Origin: Rhodoglobus sp.
Lineage (GTDB): Bacteria; Actinomycetota; Actinomycetes; Actinomycetales; Microbacteriaceae
Reading direction: 5' to 3'
Assembly (NCBI GenBank): GCA_025463515.1
Contig: JAODAQ010000035.1
Location: 102,722 to 166,721 of the forward strand
DNA length: 64,000 bases
Shown here: positions 48,984 to 56,917 of the stretch, in pieces
Position numbering within the stretch: position 1 is the stretch's first letter
How the letters are laid out: each line of letters begins with the position of its first letter
Program-made: the position numbers and the translations under genes
Notes under the pieces: generated by a model
What the model was told of the DNA's origin: nothing
Database searches by the model: none
Seen by the model: only the letters and a program-made list of their open reading frames with translations

Positions 48984-49955
48984 GTGGCTGACGACATGGA
49001 TTTCGTACCCGAGATGACGAGGGCGGGCGCCGACGGCGGCTGGATCCGGCCCACCGGCGATGCGTCGGGAGAGCCGCGGTGGGGGCATCCGGGCGGTCTG
49101 CAGGTCGGGCTGCACCCCCTGCTCGGACCCCGCGGACTGCTGCGGATCTTCACCCCGTACCTCGACCACCCGCTCGACCGGCTCGTCAACTTCATCGCGA
49201 TCGAGCCGATCCCCGAGGGGCAGACCGACCGCGCACTCTCCGAGCTCGAGGTGAGCACGTTCGACGGCGTGCGCGGCAAGCGGTTCTGGAGCGCGGACGA
49301 CCGCAGCGACCTGAGCCCGCGCGATCCGCTGCAGCCGGCGCGCGGCGTCGTCGAGACCGTGGACGGCGTCGAGCGGCTGCGGGTGTTCGTGCTCATCGAG
49401 CCCTTCGACAACGGCGCCGACGTGGCGGTGCGGCTGTCGTTCCGCGCGGACCGGCCGCACGAGGTAGCCATCGCGACCTGGCGGAACGGGTCATCCGTGC
49501 CGCTCGCCTACTGCGTCGTCACGGCGACGATGGGCAACTACGCTCGCCTGCGCAACCTCGAGCTAGCCGGCCGCACAGTCAGCCCCGCAGAACTCTGGCC
49601 CGGCTTCGAGCGCACCGACTTCACCGAGCACGCGCGGTTCCCGCTCGCCGATTTCACCCGCGGGCCGGATGGCTCGGCCACCGTCTCCGCGACGCCCGAC
49701 GAGCTCGACCACTCGGCAGCCCGGTACGCCCCCGACACCAATGGGCACTGGAAGTACGAGGGCCTGCGCGCCCGCCAGACCTGGCGGGCCGACGAGCCGA
49801 CCGACGACCTCGAGGTGCTCGTGAACGCCCGCTACGCGTACTGGGCGAGCTCCTCGCCGATCCCCGGCGGCGCCTCGTTCGAGAACTTCGAGCTGCTGGA
49901 GCCGTTCCGCGAGGGGCAGGAGTTCACCTTCGCGATCGAGCCGCTCGCGGGTTGA
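48984..49955 (+). CDS. conserved hypothetical protein, probably sugar-regulated
   Basis: A 323-residue protein without signal peptide or membrane segments and with many beta-type stretches (GGLQVGLHPLLGPRGLLRIFTPYL, NFIAIEPIPEGQTDRALSELEVST, RVFVLIEPFDNGADVAVRLSF). I do not recognise the family. AGAGGAG precedes the GTG start. The LacI-type operator upstream hints at a role in carbohydrate use. It ends Leu-Ala-Gly at a repeat-encoded TGA (49953-49955). Confidence 0.65.
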   Translation: MADDMDFVPEMTRAGADGGWIRPTGDASGEPRWGHPGGLQVGLHPLLGPRGLLRIFTPYLDHPLDRLVNFIAIEPIPEGQTDRALSELEVSTFDGVRGKRFWSADDRSDLSPRDPLQPARGVVETVDGVERLRVFVLIEPFDNGADVAVRLSFRADRPHEVAIATWRNGSSVPLAYCVVTATMGNYARLRNLELAGRTVSPAELWPGFERTDFTEHARFPLADFTRGPDGSATVSATPDELDHSAARYAPDTNGHWKYEGLRARQTWRADEPTDDLEVLVNARYAYWASSSPIPGGASFENFELLEPFREGQEFTFAIEPLAG

Positions 49956-50035
49956 GTAGGCCGCCCGCGGCCGTATCGAAACTGGACCGTCGAGCATCCG
50001 GTTTCGATACGCGCGCCAGAGCGCACTACTCAACC
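49950..50035. repeat. palindromic 3'-end repeat, two inverted arms
   Basis: Arms at 49950-49983 (core GGCCGCCCGCGGCC) and 50000-50035 (core GCGCGCCAGAGCGC). Both convergent genes end inside: TGA at 49953-49955 and, in the second frame, TAG at 50028-50026. Confidence 0.9.
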
Positions 50036-50637
50036 CGCTCCGCGTAGCTCGGGCCGTAGTACTCGTCGAGGAGCTCGAGCGAGTCATCCGGCCGCTCGAC
50101 AGCCTGCGCGATCACCGCCCGGCGGGGCGCGGCGGTCGGCTCCCATGACGACGGGTCCCACGCCTTCGACCGCAGGAATGCTTTCGAGCAGTGGAAGAAC
50201 ACCTCCTCGATCTCGACCACGAGGGCGAGCGAGGGGCGGTTGCCGCGCACCACCATCTCGTCGAAGAACTCCGCGTCGCGCACGATCGTCGCGCGGCCGT
50301 TCACGCGGAGGGTGTCGCCGCGTCCGGGGATGAGGAACACGAGGCCGATGTGCGGGTCGGCGAGCAGGTTGTGGAACCCGTCGACGCGCCGGTTGCCCGG
50401 TCGGTCCGGGATCGCCAGGGTCGTGGCATCCAGCACCTTCACGAAGCCCGCGGGGTCGCCCTTGGGCGACACGTCGAGGTTGCCCGCGGCATCCGAGGTA
50501 GCAATGAAGACCAGGGATGCCGCGGCCAGCCACTCCCGGTCGACCGGCGCCAGCTCGTGCCGCACCTTCTCGGCTACCCGCTGTGCGGGCACCCCGATGA
50601 TGCCCTCGAGCTCCTCGACCGACCGGACGGCGATCAT
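50026..50637 (-). CDS. MSMEG_1061-type FMN-dependent PPOX-class flavoprotein
   Basis: A 203-residue split-barrel flavoprotein: SLVFIATSDAAGNLDVSPKGDPAGFV, RPGNRRVDGFHNLLADPHIGLVFLIPG, NGRATIVRD and a C-terminal FFHCSKAFLRSKAWD. These patterns are typical of the PPOX-class family named for MSMEG_1061. Its start overlaps the gap stop (ATGA). The C-terminal Arg-Val-Glu and TAG come from the repeat read in its second frame. Confidence 0.85.
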   Translation of the reverse strand: MIAVRSVEELEGIIGVPAQRVAEKVRHELAPVDREWLAAASLVFIATSDAAGNLDVSPKGDPAGFVKVLDATTLAIPDRPGNRRVDGFHNLLADPHIGLVFLIPGRGDTLRVNGRATIVRDAEFFDEMVVRGNRPSLALVVEIEEVFFHCSKAFLRSKAWDPSSWEPTAAPRRAVIAQAVERPDDSLELLDEYYGPSYAERVE

Positions 50638-51629
50638 GCCGCGAGCAGGGTCAGGCTGTCGACGACGCGGTTGGAGAATCCCCACTCGTTGTCGTACCAG
50701 GCGACGACCTTGATGTGGCGGCCGTCTACGCGGGTGAGGCTGGCGTCGAAGATCGCGGAGGCAGGGCGGCCGGTGATGTCGCTCGAGACGATGGGCTCCT
50801 CGGTGTACTCGAGGATGCCGTTGAGCCCGCCCAGAGCCGCCGCGCGGTACGCCTCGAGGACCTGCTCGCGCGTGACATCCCGCGAGACCACCGTGTTGAG
50901 CTCTACGATCGACCCGACCGGCACCGGCACGCGAATCGAGTCGCCCGACAGCTTGCCCTCGAGCTGCGGCAGCACGAGGCCGATCGCCTTCGCAGCACCG
51001 GTCGTGGTCGGCACGATGTTGACGCCGGCGGCGCGGGCGCGGCGCAGGTCGCGGTGCGGGCCGTCCTGCAGGTTCTGCTCCTGCGTGTAGGCGTGCACCG
51101 TGGTCATGAAGCCGTGCTCGATGCCCGCGAGCTCGTCGAGCACCGCGGCGAGGGGCGCGAGCGCGTTCGTCGTGCAGGAGGCGTTCGAGACGATGGTGTG
51201 GAGGGCGGGATCGTACGCCTCGGTGTTGACGCCGTAGGCGATGGTCACGTCGGCGCCGGTCGCGGGAGCGCTGATCAGCACGCGCTTGGCCCCGGCCTCG
51301 AGGTGGGCCTTCGCCGCAGCGGCGTCGGTGAAGCGGCCGGTCGACTCTACGACGAGCTCGACACCGAGGTTCGCCCACGGGAGGTTGGCCGGCTCGCGCT
51401 CGGCGAGCACCCGGATGCGGCGGCCGTCGACCACGAGGGTGTCGCCGTCCACCTCCACCGTGCCGGGGAAACGCCCGAGGGAGCTGTCGTAGCGCAGCAG
51501 GTGCGCGAGGGTCTCGGGCTCGGTCAGATCGTTGATCGCGACGACCTCGAGATCGGTGTCGCGCTCGAGGAGCGCACGGAGAACGTTGCGGCCGATGCGG
51601 CCGAACCCGTTGATAGCAATGTTTGTCAT
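50634..51629 (-). CDS. gap: glyceraldehyde-3-phosphate dehydrogenase, type I
   Basis: A 331-residue GAPDH: INGFGRIGRNVLRAL for NAD binding, the active site SNASCTTNALAP with the catalytic Cys near residue 150, and WYDNEWGFSNRVVD at the end. It is not next to pgk or tpiA, so it may be a second isozyme. A 64-base gap separates it from the upstream-lying AraC gene's stop; no terminator is visible there. It is followed by a PPOX flavoprotein gene with a four-base overlap. Confidence 0.93.
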   Translation of the reverse strand: MTNIAINGFGRIGRNVLRALLERDTDLEVVAINDLTEPETLAHLLRYDSSLGRFPGTVEVDGDTLVVDGRRIRVLAEREPANLPWANLGVELVVESTGRFTDAAAAKAHLEAGAKRVLISAPATGADVTIAYGVNTEAYDPALHTIVSNASCTTNALAPLAAVLDELAGIEHGFMTTVHAYTQEQNLQDGPHRDLRRARAAGVNIVPTTTGAAKAIGLVLPQLEGKLSGDSIRVPVPVGSIVELNTVVSRDVTREQVLEAYRAAALGGLNGILEYTEEPIVSSDITGRPASAIFDASLTRVDGRHIKVVAWYDNEWGFSNRVVDSLTLLAA

Positions 51630-51693
51630 GGCTCTACGCTCGCCCTGTTCGCGCCGCGGCGGGAGTGGCCGTAAAGACAGCTATCGCAAGTTT

Positions 51694-52656
51694 CTAGCCA
51701 TCTTGCGCGAAGGTGTGCCGGTACTCGCTCGGCGAGGTTCCGAGCACCCGCTGGAAGTGCATCCGGAGGTTCGCGCCCGTGCCGAGCCCCACCCGGTCGG
51801 CGATCTGCTCGACCCCGAGGTCGGTACGCTCGAGCAGCTCGCGCGCGAGGTCGACGCGGGCTCGGAGGATCCACTGCATCGGCGTGTAGCCCGTGTCCTC
51901 CACGAAGCGCCGCGAGAAGGTGCGGGTCGACACGCGCGCGTTGTCCGCGAGGTCGGCGACGGTCAGCGGGCCCTCGAGCCGCTCGAGCGCCCAGTGCCGC
52001 GTCGCCGCGAAGAAGTCGCCGAGAGGCTCGGGCACCGACCGCGGCACGAACTGGGCCTGCCCGCCGCTGCGGTACGGCGCCGCCACGAGCCGCCGCGCGA
52101 CCTGGTTCGACAGCGCGACGCCGTGATCGCGCCGCACCAGGTGCAGGCACAGGTCGACGCCGGATGCCGCGCCGGCCGAGGTGAGCACGTCGCCCTCGTC
52201 CACGAAGAGCACGTTCTCGTCGACCCGGATGCGCGGGTGCTTCGCCTGCAGCACCTTCGTGTAGTGCCAGTGGGTCGTGGCGCGCTTGCCGTCGAGCAGT
52301 CCGGTCGCGGCGAGGGCGAAGGCGCCGGTGGAGATGGCGGCGAGTCGGGTTCCGCGTGCGTGGGCGGCGAGCAGGGCATCCACGACCTTGACGGGCGGGT
52401 CTTCGCGCGCGGGCTCGCGGTAGCCCGGGATGAACACCGTCTGCGCCCACTCGAGCGCCTCAAGGCCCTCGGCGACGCTGTACGCGAGGCCGTCGCCGCC
52501 GCGCACCAGGCCGGCAGCGGCGCCGCACACGCGCACCTCGTACGGCATGCTCGGCCGGTGGGTGAAGACCTGGGCCGGGATGCCGACGTCCAGCGGCTTC
52601 GCGCCCTCGAGCACGAGCACGGCCACCCGATGGCTGTTGGCGCGATTGCTGCTCAC
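51694..52656 (-). CDS. GlxA family transcriptional regulator (DJ-1/PfpI + AraC)
   Basis: A 320-residue regulator. The N-terminal DJ-1/PfpI-like domain (VAVLVLEGAKPLDVGIPAQVF, TRLAAISTGAFALAATGLL, with Ser in place of the nucleophilic Cys) is followed by a C-terminal AraC HTH pair (LTVADLADNARVSTRTFSRRFVEDTG, LGVEQIADRVGLGTGANLRMHFQRVLG). The GTG at 52656 follows AGGA by eight bases; the ATG three codons upstream has no proper spacing. Targets are unknown. Confidence 0.87.
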   Translation of the reverse strand: MSSNRANSHRVAVLVLEGAKPLDVGIPAQVFTHRPSMPYEVRVCGAAAGLVRGGDGLAYSVAEGLEALEWAQTVFIPGYREPAREDPPVKVVDALLAAHARGTRLAAISTGAFALAATGLLDGKRATTHWHYTKVLQAKHPRIRVDENVLFVDEGDVLTSAGAASGVDLCLHLVRRDHGVALSNQVARRLVAAPYRSGGQAQFVPRSVPEPLGDFFAATRHWALERLEGPLTVADLADNARVSTRTFSRRFVEDTGYTPMQWILRARVDLARELLERTDLGVEQIADRVGLGTGANLRMHFQRVLGTSPSEYRHTFAQDG

Positions 52657-52678
52657 CGACAGCATCCTGCCACGGCTG

Positions 52679-53392
52679 TCAGCGCGAGATGCGACCATCC
52701 TCGCGAGCTGCGAAGAACTTTGCGCCCCGGTCGGCACTCTGCGGGGAGGTTGCAGAACGGCGCGAGCGGCGACCACGGCTGCGGCCGTAGGTCACGGCGA
52801 GGGCACCGATGGCGACCAAGAACGCGGTCAGGCCGACGATGTACGCGACGACACTGCCCCAGCCGGCGGTCGCCGGGTCGAGGAACGGGTACGGGTAGAT
52901 CTCGCCCCCGCTCGCCGCCCCGCGCATGAGCGTGTACAGCAGCCAGGCGACAGGGAAGAGGACTACGACGCGAAGGGACCTCCACGGCAGCGCCGGCCGC
53001 CCCGGCGAGAACAGCCAGTCGAGCAGGATGAACAGCGGGACCCACACGTGGATGACCTCGTTCGGCCACTGCAGGCCGACGAAGTCTCCGGTGTACGGCA
53101 CGTTGCGCAGCAGCAGGTTGTAGACGCCCGCGGTCACGACCGCATACGTGAGGGTCGCCATCCGGATTGTCGTGAACCACCCCGTATCGACGGCGAGCCG
53201 CAGAGCCATAGCGCCGCCCACGAAGAAGACCGCGATGTTGATGAGGCTCGACTCGATCGTGAAGTAACTGAAGTACTCCCACGGGTCGAACGCGTTGTTG
53301 AGCGCCCGATCGGTCACCTGGATCACGATCGTGGTCAGCAGCGCGAGCCCGGCGGCGAGCCGCAGCGCGCCGACGATGGTGCGGTTTCTCAT
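52679..53392 (-). CDS. Pr6Pr family membrane protein
   Basis: A 237-residue membrane protein with six hydrophobic segments. The conserved YFTIESSLINIAVFF, LQWPNEVIHVWVPLFILLDWLF and IYPYPFLDP motifs match the Pr6Pr (FAR-17a/AIG1-like) family, of unknown function in bacteria. The C-terminal tail is strongly basic and cytoplasmic. Its stop is 22 bases from the AraC-type start. Confidence 0.82.
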   Translation of the reverse strand: MRNRTIVGALRLAAGLALLTTIVIQVTDRALNNAFDPWEYFSYFTIESSLINIAVFFVGGAMALRLAVDTGWFTTIRMATLTYAVVTAGVYNLLLRNVPYTGDFVGLQWPNEVIHVWVPLFILLDWLFSPGRPALPWRSLRVVVLFPVAWLLYTLMRGAASGGEIYPYPFLDPATAGWGSVVAYIVGLTAFLVAIGALAVTYGRSRGRRSRRSATSPQSADRGAKFFAAREDGRISR

Positions 53393-53427
53393 GGCGGTTA
53401 TTCGTTGCCGAAACCGACTCAGATTGC

Positions 53428-54273
53428 CTACTCCGCCGCGCGATTCTGGCGCCGCCCGCCCAGCAGCCGGTCGCGCGTGCGGTCGGGCAGGCGCGCGAGC
53501 AGGGCGGCGCCGATCTTCGCATCCGCGCCGACCGGGTAGCGCGTCTTCGGTTTCCTCGCGGTGAGTGCCTTCTCGATGGCCTTCGCGACCTCGAGCGGCG
53601 CAATCCCGTGCTTCGTCCCGTTGGCGGCCATCTTCTGCGCGGCCTCGATCTGGGCGCCGTAGAGGGCGGTGACCTCCGCGAGCCTGGGCGCGAGCATCCG
53701 GTCGGCCGACGCGGCAGACGTGCTCCAGATCGGCGTCGCGATCACGCCCGGCTCGATCGCTACGACCTCGATGCCCCACGGCCCGAGCTCCTGGCGCAGC
53801 ACGTGGGTCACAGCCTCGAGCGCGAACTTCGAGGCGTTGTACGGGCCGAGCATCTGCCCGGCGATGAGCCCGCCGATCGACGTGACATTCACGATGCGGC
53901 CCCTCGACGCGCGCAACAGCGGCAGCACGGCCTGGGTCACGGCGACCTGCCCGACCACGTTGACCTCGAGCTGGTGGCGCAGCTCGTCGACCGGCACGAA
54001 CTCGAGCGGCGCAGCGGAGGCGATGCCGGCGTTGTTGACGAGGCCGAAGAGCCCCCCGCTGTCGTCGGCGATCGCGTTCGCCGCGGCGGCGATGTGCTTC
54101 TCATTGGTGACGTCGAGAATGAGCGGCCGGATGCCCGCTGCCCGCAGGCTCTCGGCATCCGACTCCTTGCGCACCCCCGCGAACACGCGGAAGCCGCGCT
54201 CGTGCAGCAGTTCCGCGGTGGCGCGGCCGATCCCGGTGGAGGCACCCGTGACGAGGACAGAGCGTGCGGTCAT
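53428..54273 (-). CDS. SDR family oxidoreductase
   Basis: A 281-residue classical SDR: TGASTGIGRATAELL, LVNNAGIAS, INVTS-type Ser in IVNVTSIGG and YNASKFALEAV. The C-terminal extension (KPKTRYPVGADAKIGAALLARLPDRTRD) resembles SDRs acting on lipids or steroids. It is divergent from the amidohydrolase at 54306 with 32 bases between. Confidence 0.87.
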   Translation of the reverse strand: MTARSVLVTGASTGIGRATAELLHERGFRVFAGVRKESDAESLRAAGIRPLILDVTNEKHIAAAANAIADDSGGLFGLVNNAGIASAAPLEFVPVDELRHQLEVNVVGQVAVTQAVLPLLRASRGRIVNVTSIGGLIAGQMLGPYNASKFALEAVTHVLRQELGPWGIEVVAIEPGVIATPIWSTSAASADRMLAPRLAEVTALYGAQIEAAQKMAANGTKHGIAPLEVAKAIEKALTARKPKTRYPVGADAKIGAALLARLPDRTRDRLLGGRRQNRAAE

Positions 54274-54305
54274 GGCTCACACGATAGTCCAGCAGAATTG
54301 ACACC

Positions 54306-55670
54306 ATGCTCCTCGTGACCAACGCCCTGCTCATCCCCGTCGCGCCCGGCGAGGCCGACGTCATCGCCGACGGCTGGATGCTCGTGCGCGACGACGGCCG
54401 CATCGACTCGCTCGGCTCGGGCACTCCTCCGGCAGCAGAGGGCGCCACGGTCCTCGACGCGGGCGGAGCCTTTGTCGCACCCGGGTTCGTGTCATCCCAC
54501 AGCCATCTCTTCACGAGCGGACTGCGCGGCCTCGGCGTCGACCAGACCCTGTACGGCTGGTGCGACTCGATGCTCGGCTTCACCGCGGACATGTCGGCCG
54601 AGAACATCTACTGGTCGAGCCTGCACGGGTCGCTGGACTTCCTGTCGAACGGCGTCACGAGCGCGTTCGACTTCACCGATCCGCGGCTCTCCTGGGTGCC
54701 CATGGTCGAGGGCGTGCGCAGTGGCAACGGCGTGCTGCGCGACATCGACTACGTGCTGCGCCAGGCCGACGCGAAGGCCGACAGCGGCATCCGGTATGTC
54801 AACGCGGTGGGCATGGACGTCACTGTCGGCTCCGACGACGAGATCTTCGAGCGCCTCGGCGCGGCCGTCGCGCACGACGCCGCGGCGAACAGCGACCGGA
54901 TGCTCGGCTCCGCGGTCTTCGGCGCCGTGCAGTGGTCTCCCCGACGCGACGCCGCCGAGCTCGAGGTCGAGGCGATGCGCAGGTTCGGGCTCATCAACCA
55001 GGCGCACTTCCTGGAGACCCGCGAGGAGGTAGACCTGCAGCGCTCGAAGTTCGAGTGGTACTCGGAGGCGGGGGCCCTCGGGCCGTCGCTGATCTTCGGG
55101 CACTTCATCCAGACCACTCCCGAGATCATCGACCGGGCGGCAGCGGCGGGCAGCGGCATGTCGTGGCAGCCCGCGTCCAACGGCCGGCTCGCGTCAGGTA
55201 TCGCCGACCTGACCCGCATTCGCGAGCGCGGCATGACGGTCGGCGTCGGGCTTGACGACCAGGCCTGCACCGACGTCGCCGACCCGTGGCAGAACATGCG
55301 CATCGGCATCTACCAGCAGCGCGCGGCGACGGGCGACCCGAACTCGATGTCACCGGCGGACATGCTCCGGATGCACACCCTCGGCTCCGCGCAGGTGCTC
55401 GGTATCGCCGACAGGGTCGGCAGCCTCGAGCCCGGCAAGTTCGCGGACTTCGTCGTGGTCGACCCCCGCTCCCCCGATATCGGGCCGCTGTGGCATCCTC
55501 TCGACAACTACGTGCTCTCGATGAGCCTGCGCAACCTCAAGCAGGTGTACGTCGGCGGGGTGCTGGTCAACGAGAACGGCACCTCCACGAACCCGCTCGC
55601 GGACGAGGCGACGGCGAAGGTGCACGAGCAGCTGCCCGCGGTCGCCGCGCACCACGGCTGGCCCGCCTGA
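54306..55670 (+). CDS. amidohydrolase (chlorohydrolase/deaminase type)
   Basis: A 454-residue metal-dependent hydrolase. In contrast to the protein at 9993 the expected ligands are present: HxH in SSHSHLFTSG, His in INQAHFLETREE, His in LIFGHFIQ and Asp in GVGLDDQACTDV. C-terminal DRVGSLEPGKFADFVVVD closes the beta-sandwich. The substrate is probably an aminated or halogenated heterocycle; nothing nearby specifies it. Confidence 0.83.
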   Translation: MLLVTNALLIPVAPGEADVIADGWMLVRDDGRIDSLGSGTPPAAEGATVLDAGGAFVAPGFVSSHSHLFTSGLRGLGVDQTLYGWCDSMLGFTADMSAENIYWSSLHGSLDFLSNGVTSAFDFTDPRLSWVPMVEGVRSGNGVLRDIDYVLRQADAKADSGIRYVNAVGMDVTVGSDDEIFERLGAAVAHDAAANSDRMLGSAVFGAVQWSPRRDAAELEVEAMRRFGLINQAHFLETREEVDLQRSKFEWYSEAGALGPSLIFGHFIQTTPEIIDRAAAAGSGMSWQPASNGRLASGIADLTRIRERGMTVGVGLDDQACTDVADPWQNMRIGIYQQRAATGDPNSMSPADMLRMHTLGSAQVLGIADRVGSLEPGKFADFVVVDPRSPDIGPLWHPLDNYVLSMSLRNLKQVYVGGVLVNENGTSTNPLADEATAKVHEQLPAVAAHHGWPA

Positions 55671-55674
55671 ACCG

Positions 55675-56097
55675 CTATCGCGGCAGCAGCACGATGAGCA
55701 GGTAGACGCCCAGGGAGAGACCCGGTACGAGAACGGCGAGCACCAGCGCCACGATCGCCGAGCGCCTGTCGCGATTGACGCTGATGGCCACGATGCTCTG
55801 GACGATCACCCAGACTCCGACAAGAGACCCCAGCAGGATATGGAGCGGGCTCGCGAGTCCGAGCGCCGAGATCGCCGGGTTCGGGTCGCCGAACTGGAAG
55901 TTGAAGCTGGGCCCGTACTGATCCCTGACGACGAACTGCGCACCCAGAATGCCGAGCACAACGGAGAGCGCGAGCGAGACTCCAAGAAGCGCGATACCGG
56001 CGAAGAGCGCGACTCGCCCCAGGCTGGGCCGGCTGGGAACGGGGAATCCGCCCGGCACGAAGGGCGCGACATCGACAGTTTCGGGAGCATTCGTCAT
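55675..56097 (-). CDS. small membrane protein of unknown function
   Basis: A 140-residue protein with three hydrophobic segments (ALFAGIALLGVSLALSVVLG, LLGSLVGVWVIVQSIVAIS, SAIVALVLAVLVPGLSLGV) after a Pro-rich cytoplasmic N terminus. No family is recognised. It is convergent with the amidohydrolase, four bases apart, and divergent from an ABC exporter. Confidence 0.7.
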   Translation of the reverse strand: MTNAPETVDVAPFVPGGFPVPSRPSLGRVALFAGIALLGVSLALSVVLGILGAQFVVRDQYGPSFNFQFGDPNPAISALGLASPLHILLGSLVGVWVIVQSIVAISVNRDRRSAIVALVLAVLVPGLSLGVYLLIVLLPR

Positions 56098-56188
56098 GCA
56101 CCGACCGTAGCGCGTCAGCCCAGCGGATGACGCCAGGTCGTCCGCTCGCCGGATGCCGCGGCAGGCGCTGCTCGGGAGGATTGACGGC

Positions 56189-56917
56189 ATGGCATCAATT
56201 CTCAGTGCGCGCGACATCCGGAAGACCTACGGCTCCACGGTCGCCCTCGACGGGGTGAGCCTGGAGATCGAGGCGGGCGAGTCCCTCGCCTTGATGGGGC
56301 CCTCGGGCTCGGGCAAGACCACCCTGCTGCACCTGCTCGCCGGCATCCTCACCCCCGACTCGGGCGAGGTCAGTTGGAACGAGCACGGTGCCTGGCAGCG
56401 CGTGGACCAGATGAAGGAGGCCCGCCGCTCCCAGTTGCGGCGCGAGAGCTTCGGCTTCGTGTTCCAGCAGGGGCTGCTCATTCCGGAGCTCACCGCGCTC
56501 GAGAACGTCGCGCTCGCGCTCATGATCGACGGGGTCAGCCGCCCCCAGAGCGAGCAGCGGGCGCGCCAGAAGCTCGCAGCCCTCGGGCTCGAGGGTCTCG
56601 AGGACCGCCGCATCGGCCAGCTCTCCGGCGGCCAGGCCCAGCGCGTGGCCATTGCCCGCGCCCAGGTCGCGGACGCCGAGATCGTCTTCGCCGACGAGCC
56701 GACCGGGGCGCTCGACTCGCACACGTCCGAGGAGGTCATGACCGCGCTGCTCGGCGCGACCACGGGCCAGGGCCGCTCGCTCGTGCTCGTGACCCACGAC
56801 GAGACCGTGGCCGCCCGGTGCTCGCGGCTATTGCGCATGCGCGACGGGCGCATCGTGCAGCAGACCCGCAGCATCCCGGAGCACCCCGGCATCACCTACA
56901 CGGAGGCCCGGTCATGA
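56189..56917 (+). CDS. ABC transporter ATP-binding protein (LolD/MacB type)
   Basis: A 242-residue ATPase: Walker A GPSGSGKTT, Q-loop FVFQQGLLIPELT, signature LSGGQAQRVAIARAQ and Walker B IVFADEPTGALDS. This type pairs with FtsX-like permeases in export or envelope-stress systems. GGAGGA eight bases before the ATG fixes the start. The stop overlaps the permease start (ATGA). Confidence 0.9.
   Translation: MASILSARDIRKTYGSTVALDGVSLEIEAGESLALMGPSGSGKTTLLHLLAGILTPDSGEVSWNEHGAWQRVDQMKEARRSQLRRESFGFVFQQGLLIPELTALENVALALMIDGVSRPQSEQRARQKLAALGLEGLEDRRIGQLSGGQAQRVAIARAQVADAEIVFADEPTGALDSHTSEEVMTALLGATTGQGRSLVLVTHDETVAARCSRLLRMRDGRIVQQTRSIPEHPGITYTEARS

Noticed and set aside
11239..50035. Integron attC sites or transposon terminal repeats
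   Set aside because: There is no integrase, no transposase and no cassette of consistent length between arms; many arms contain the stop codons of conserved chromosomal genes.
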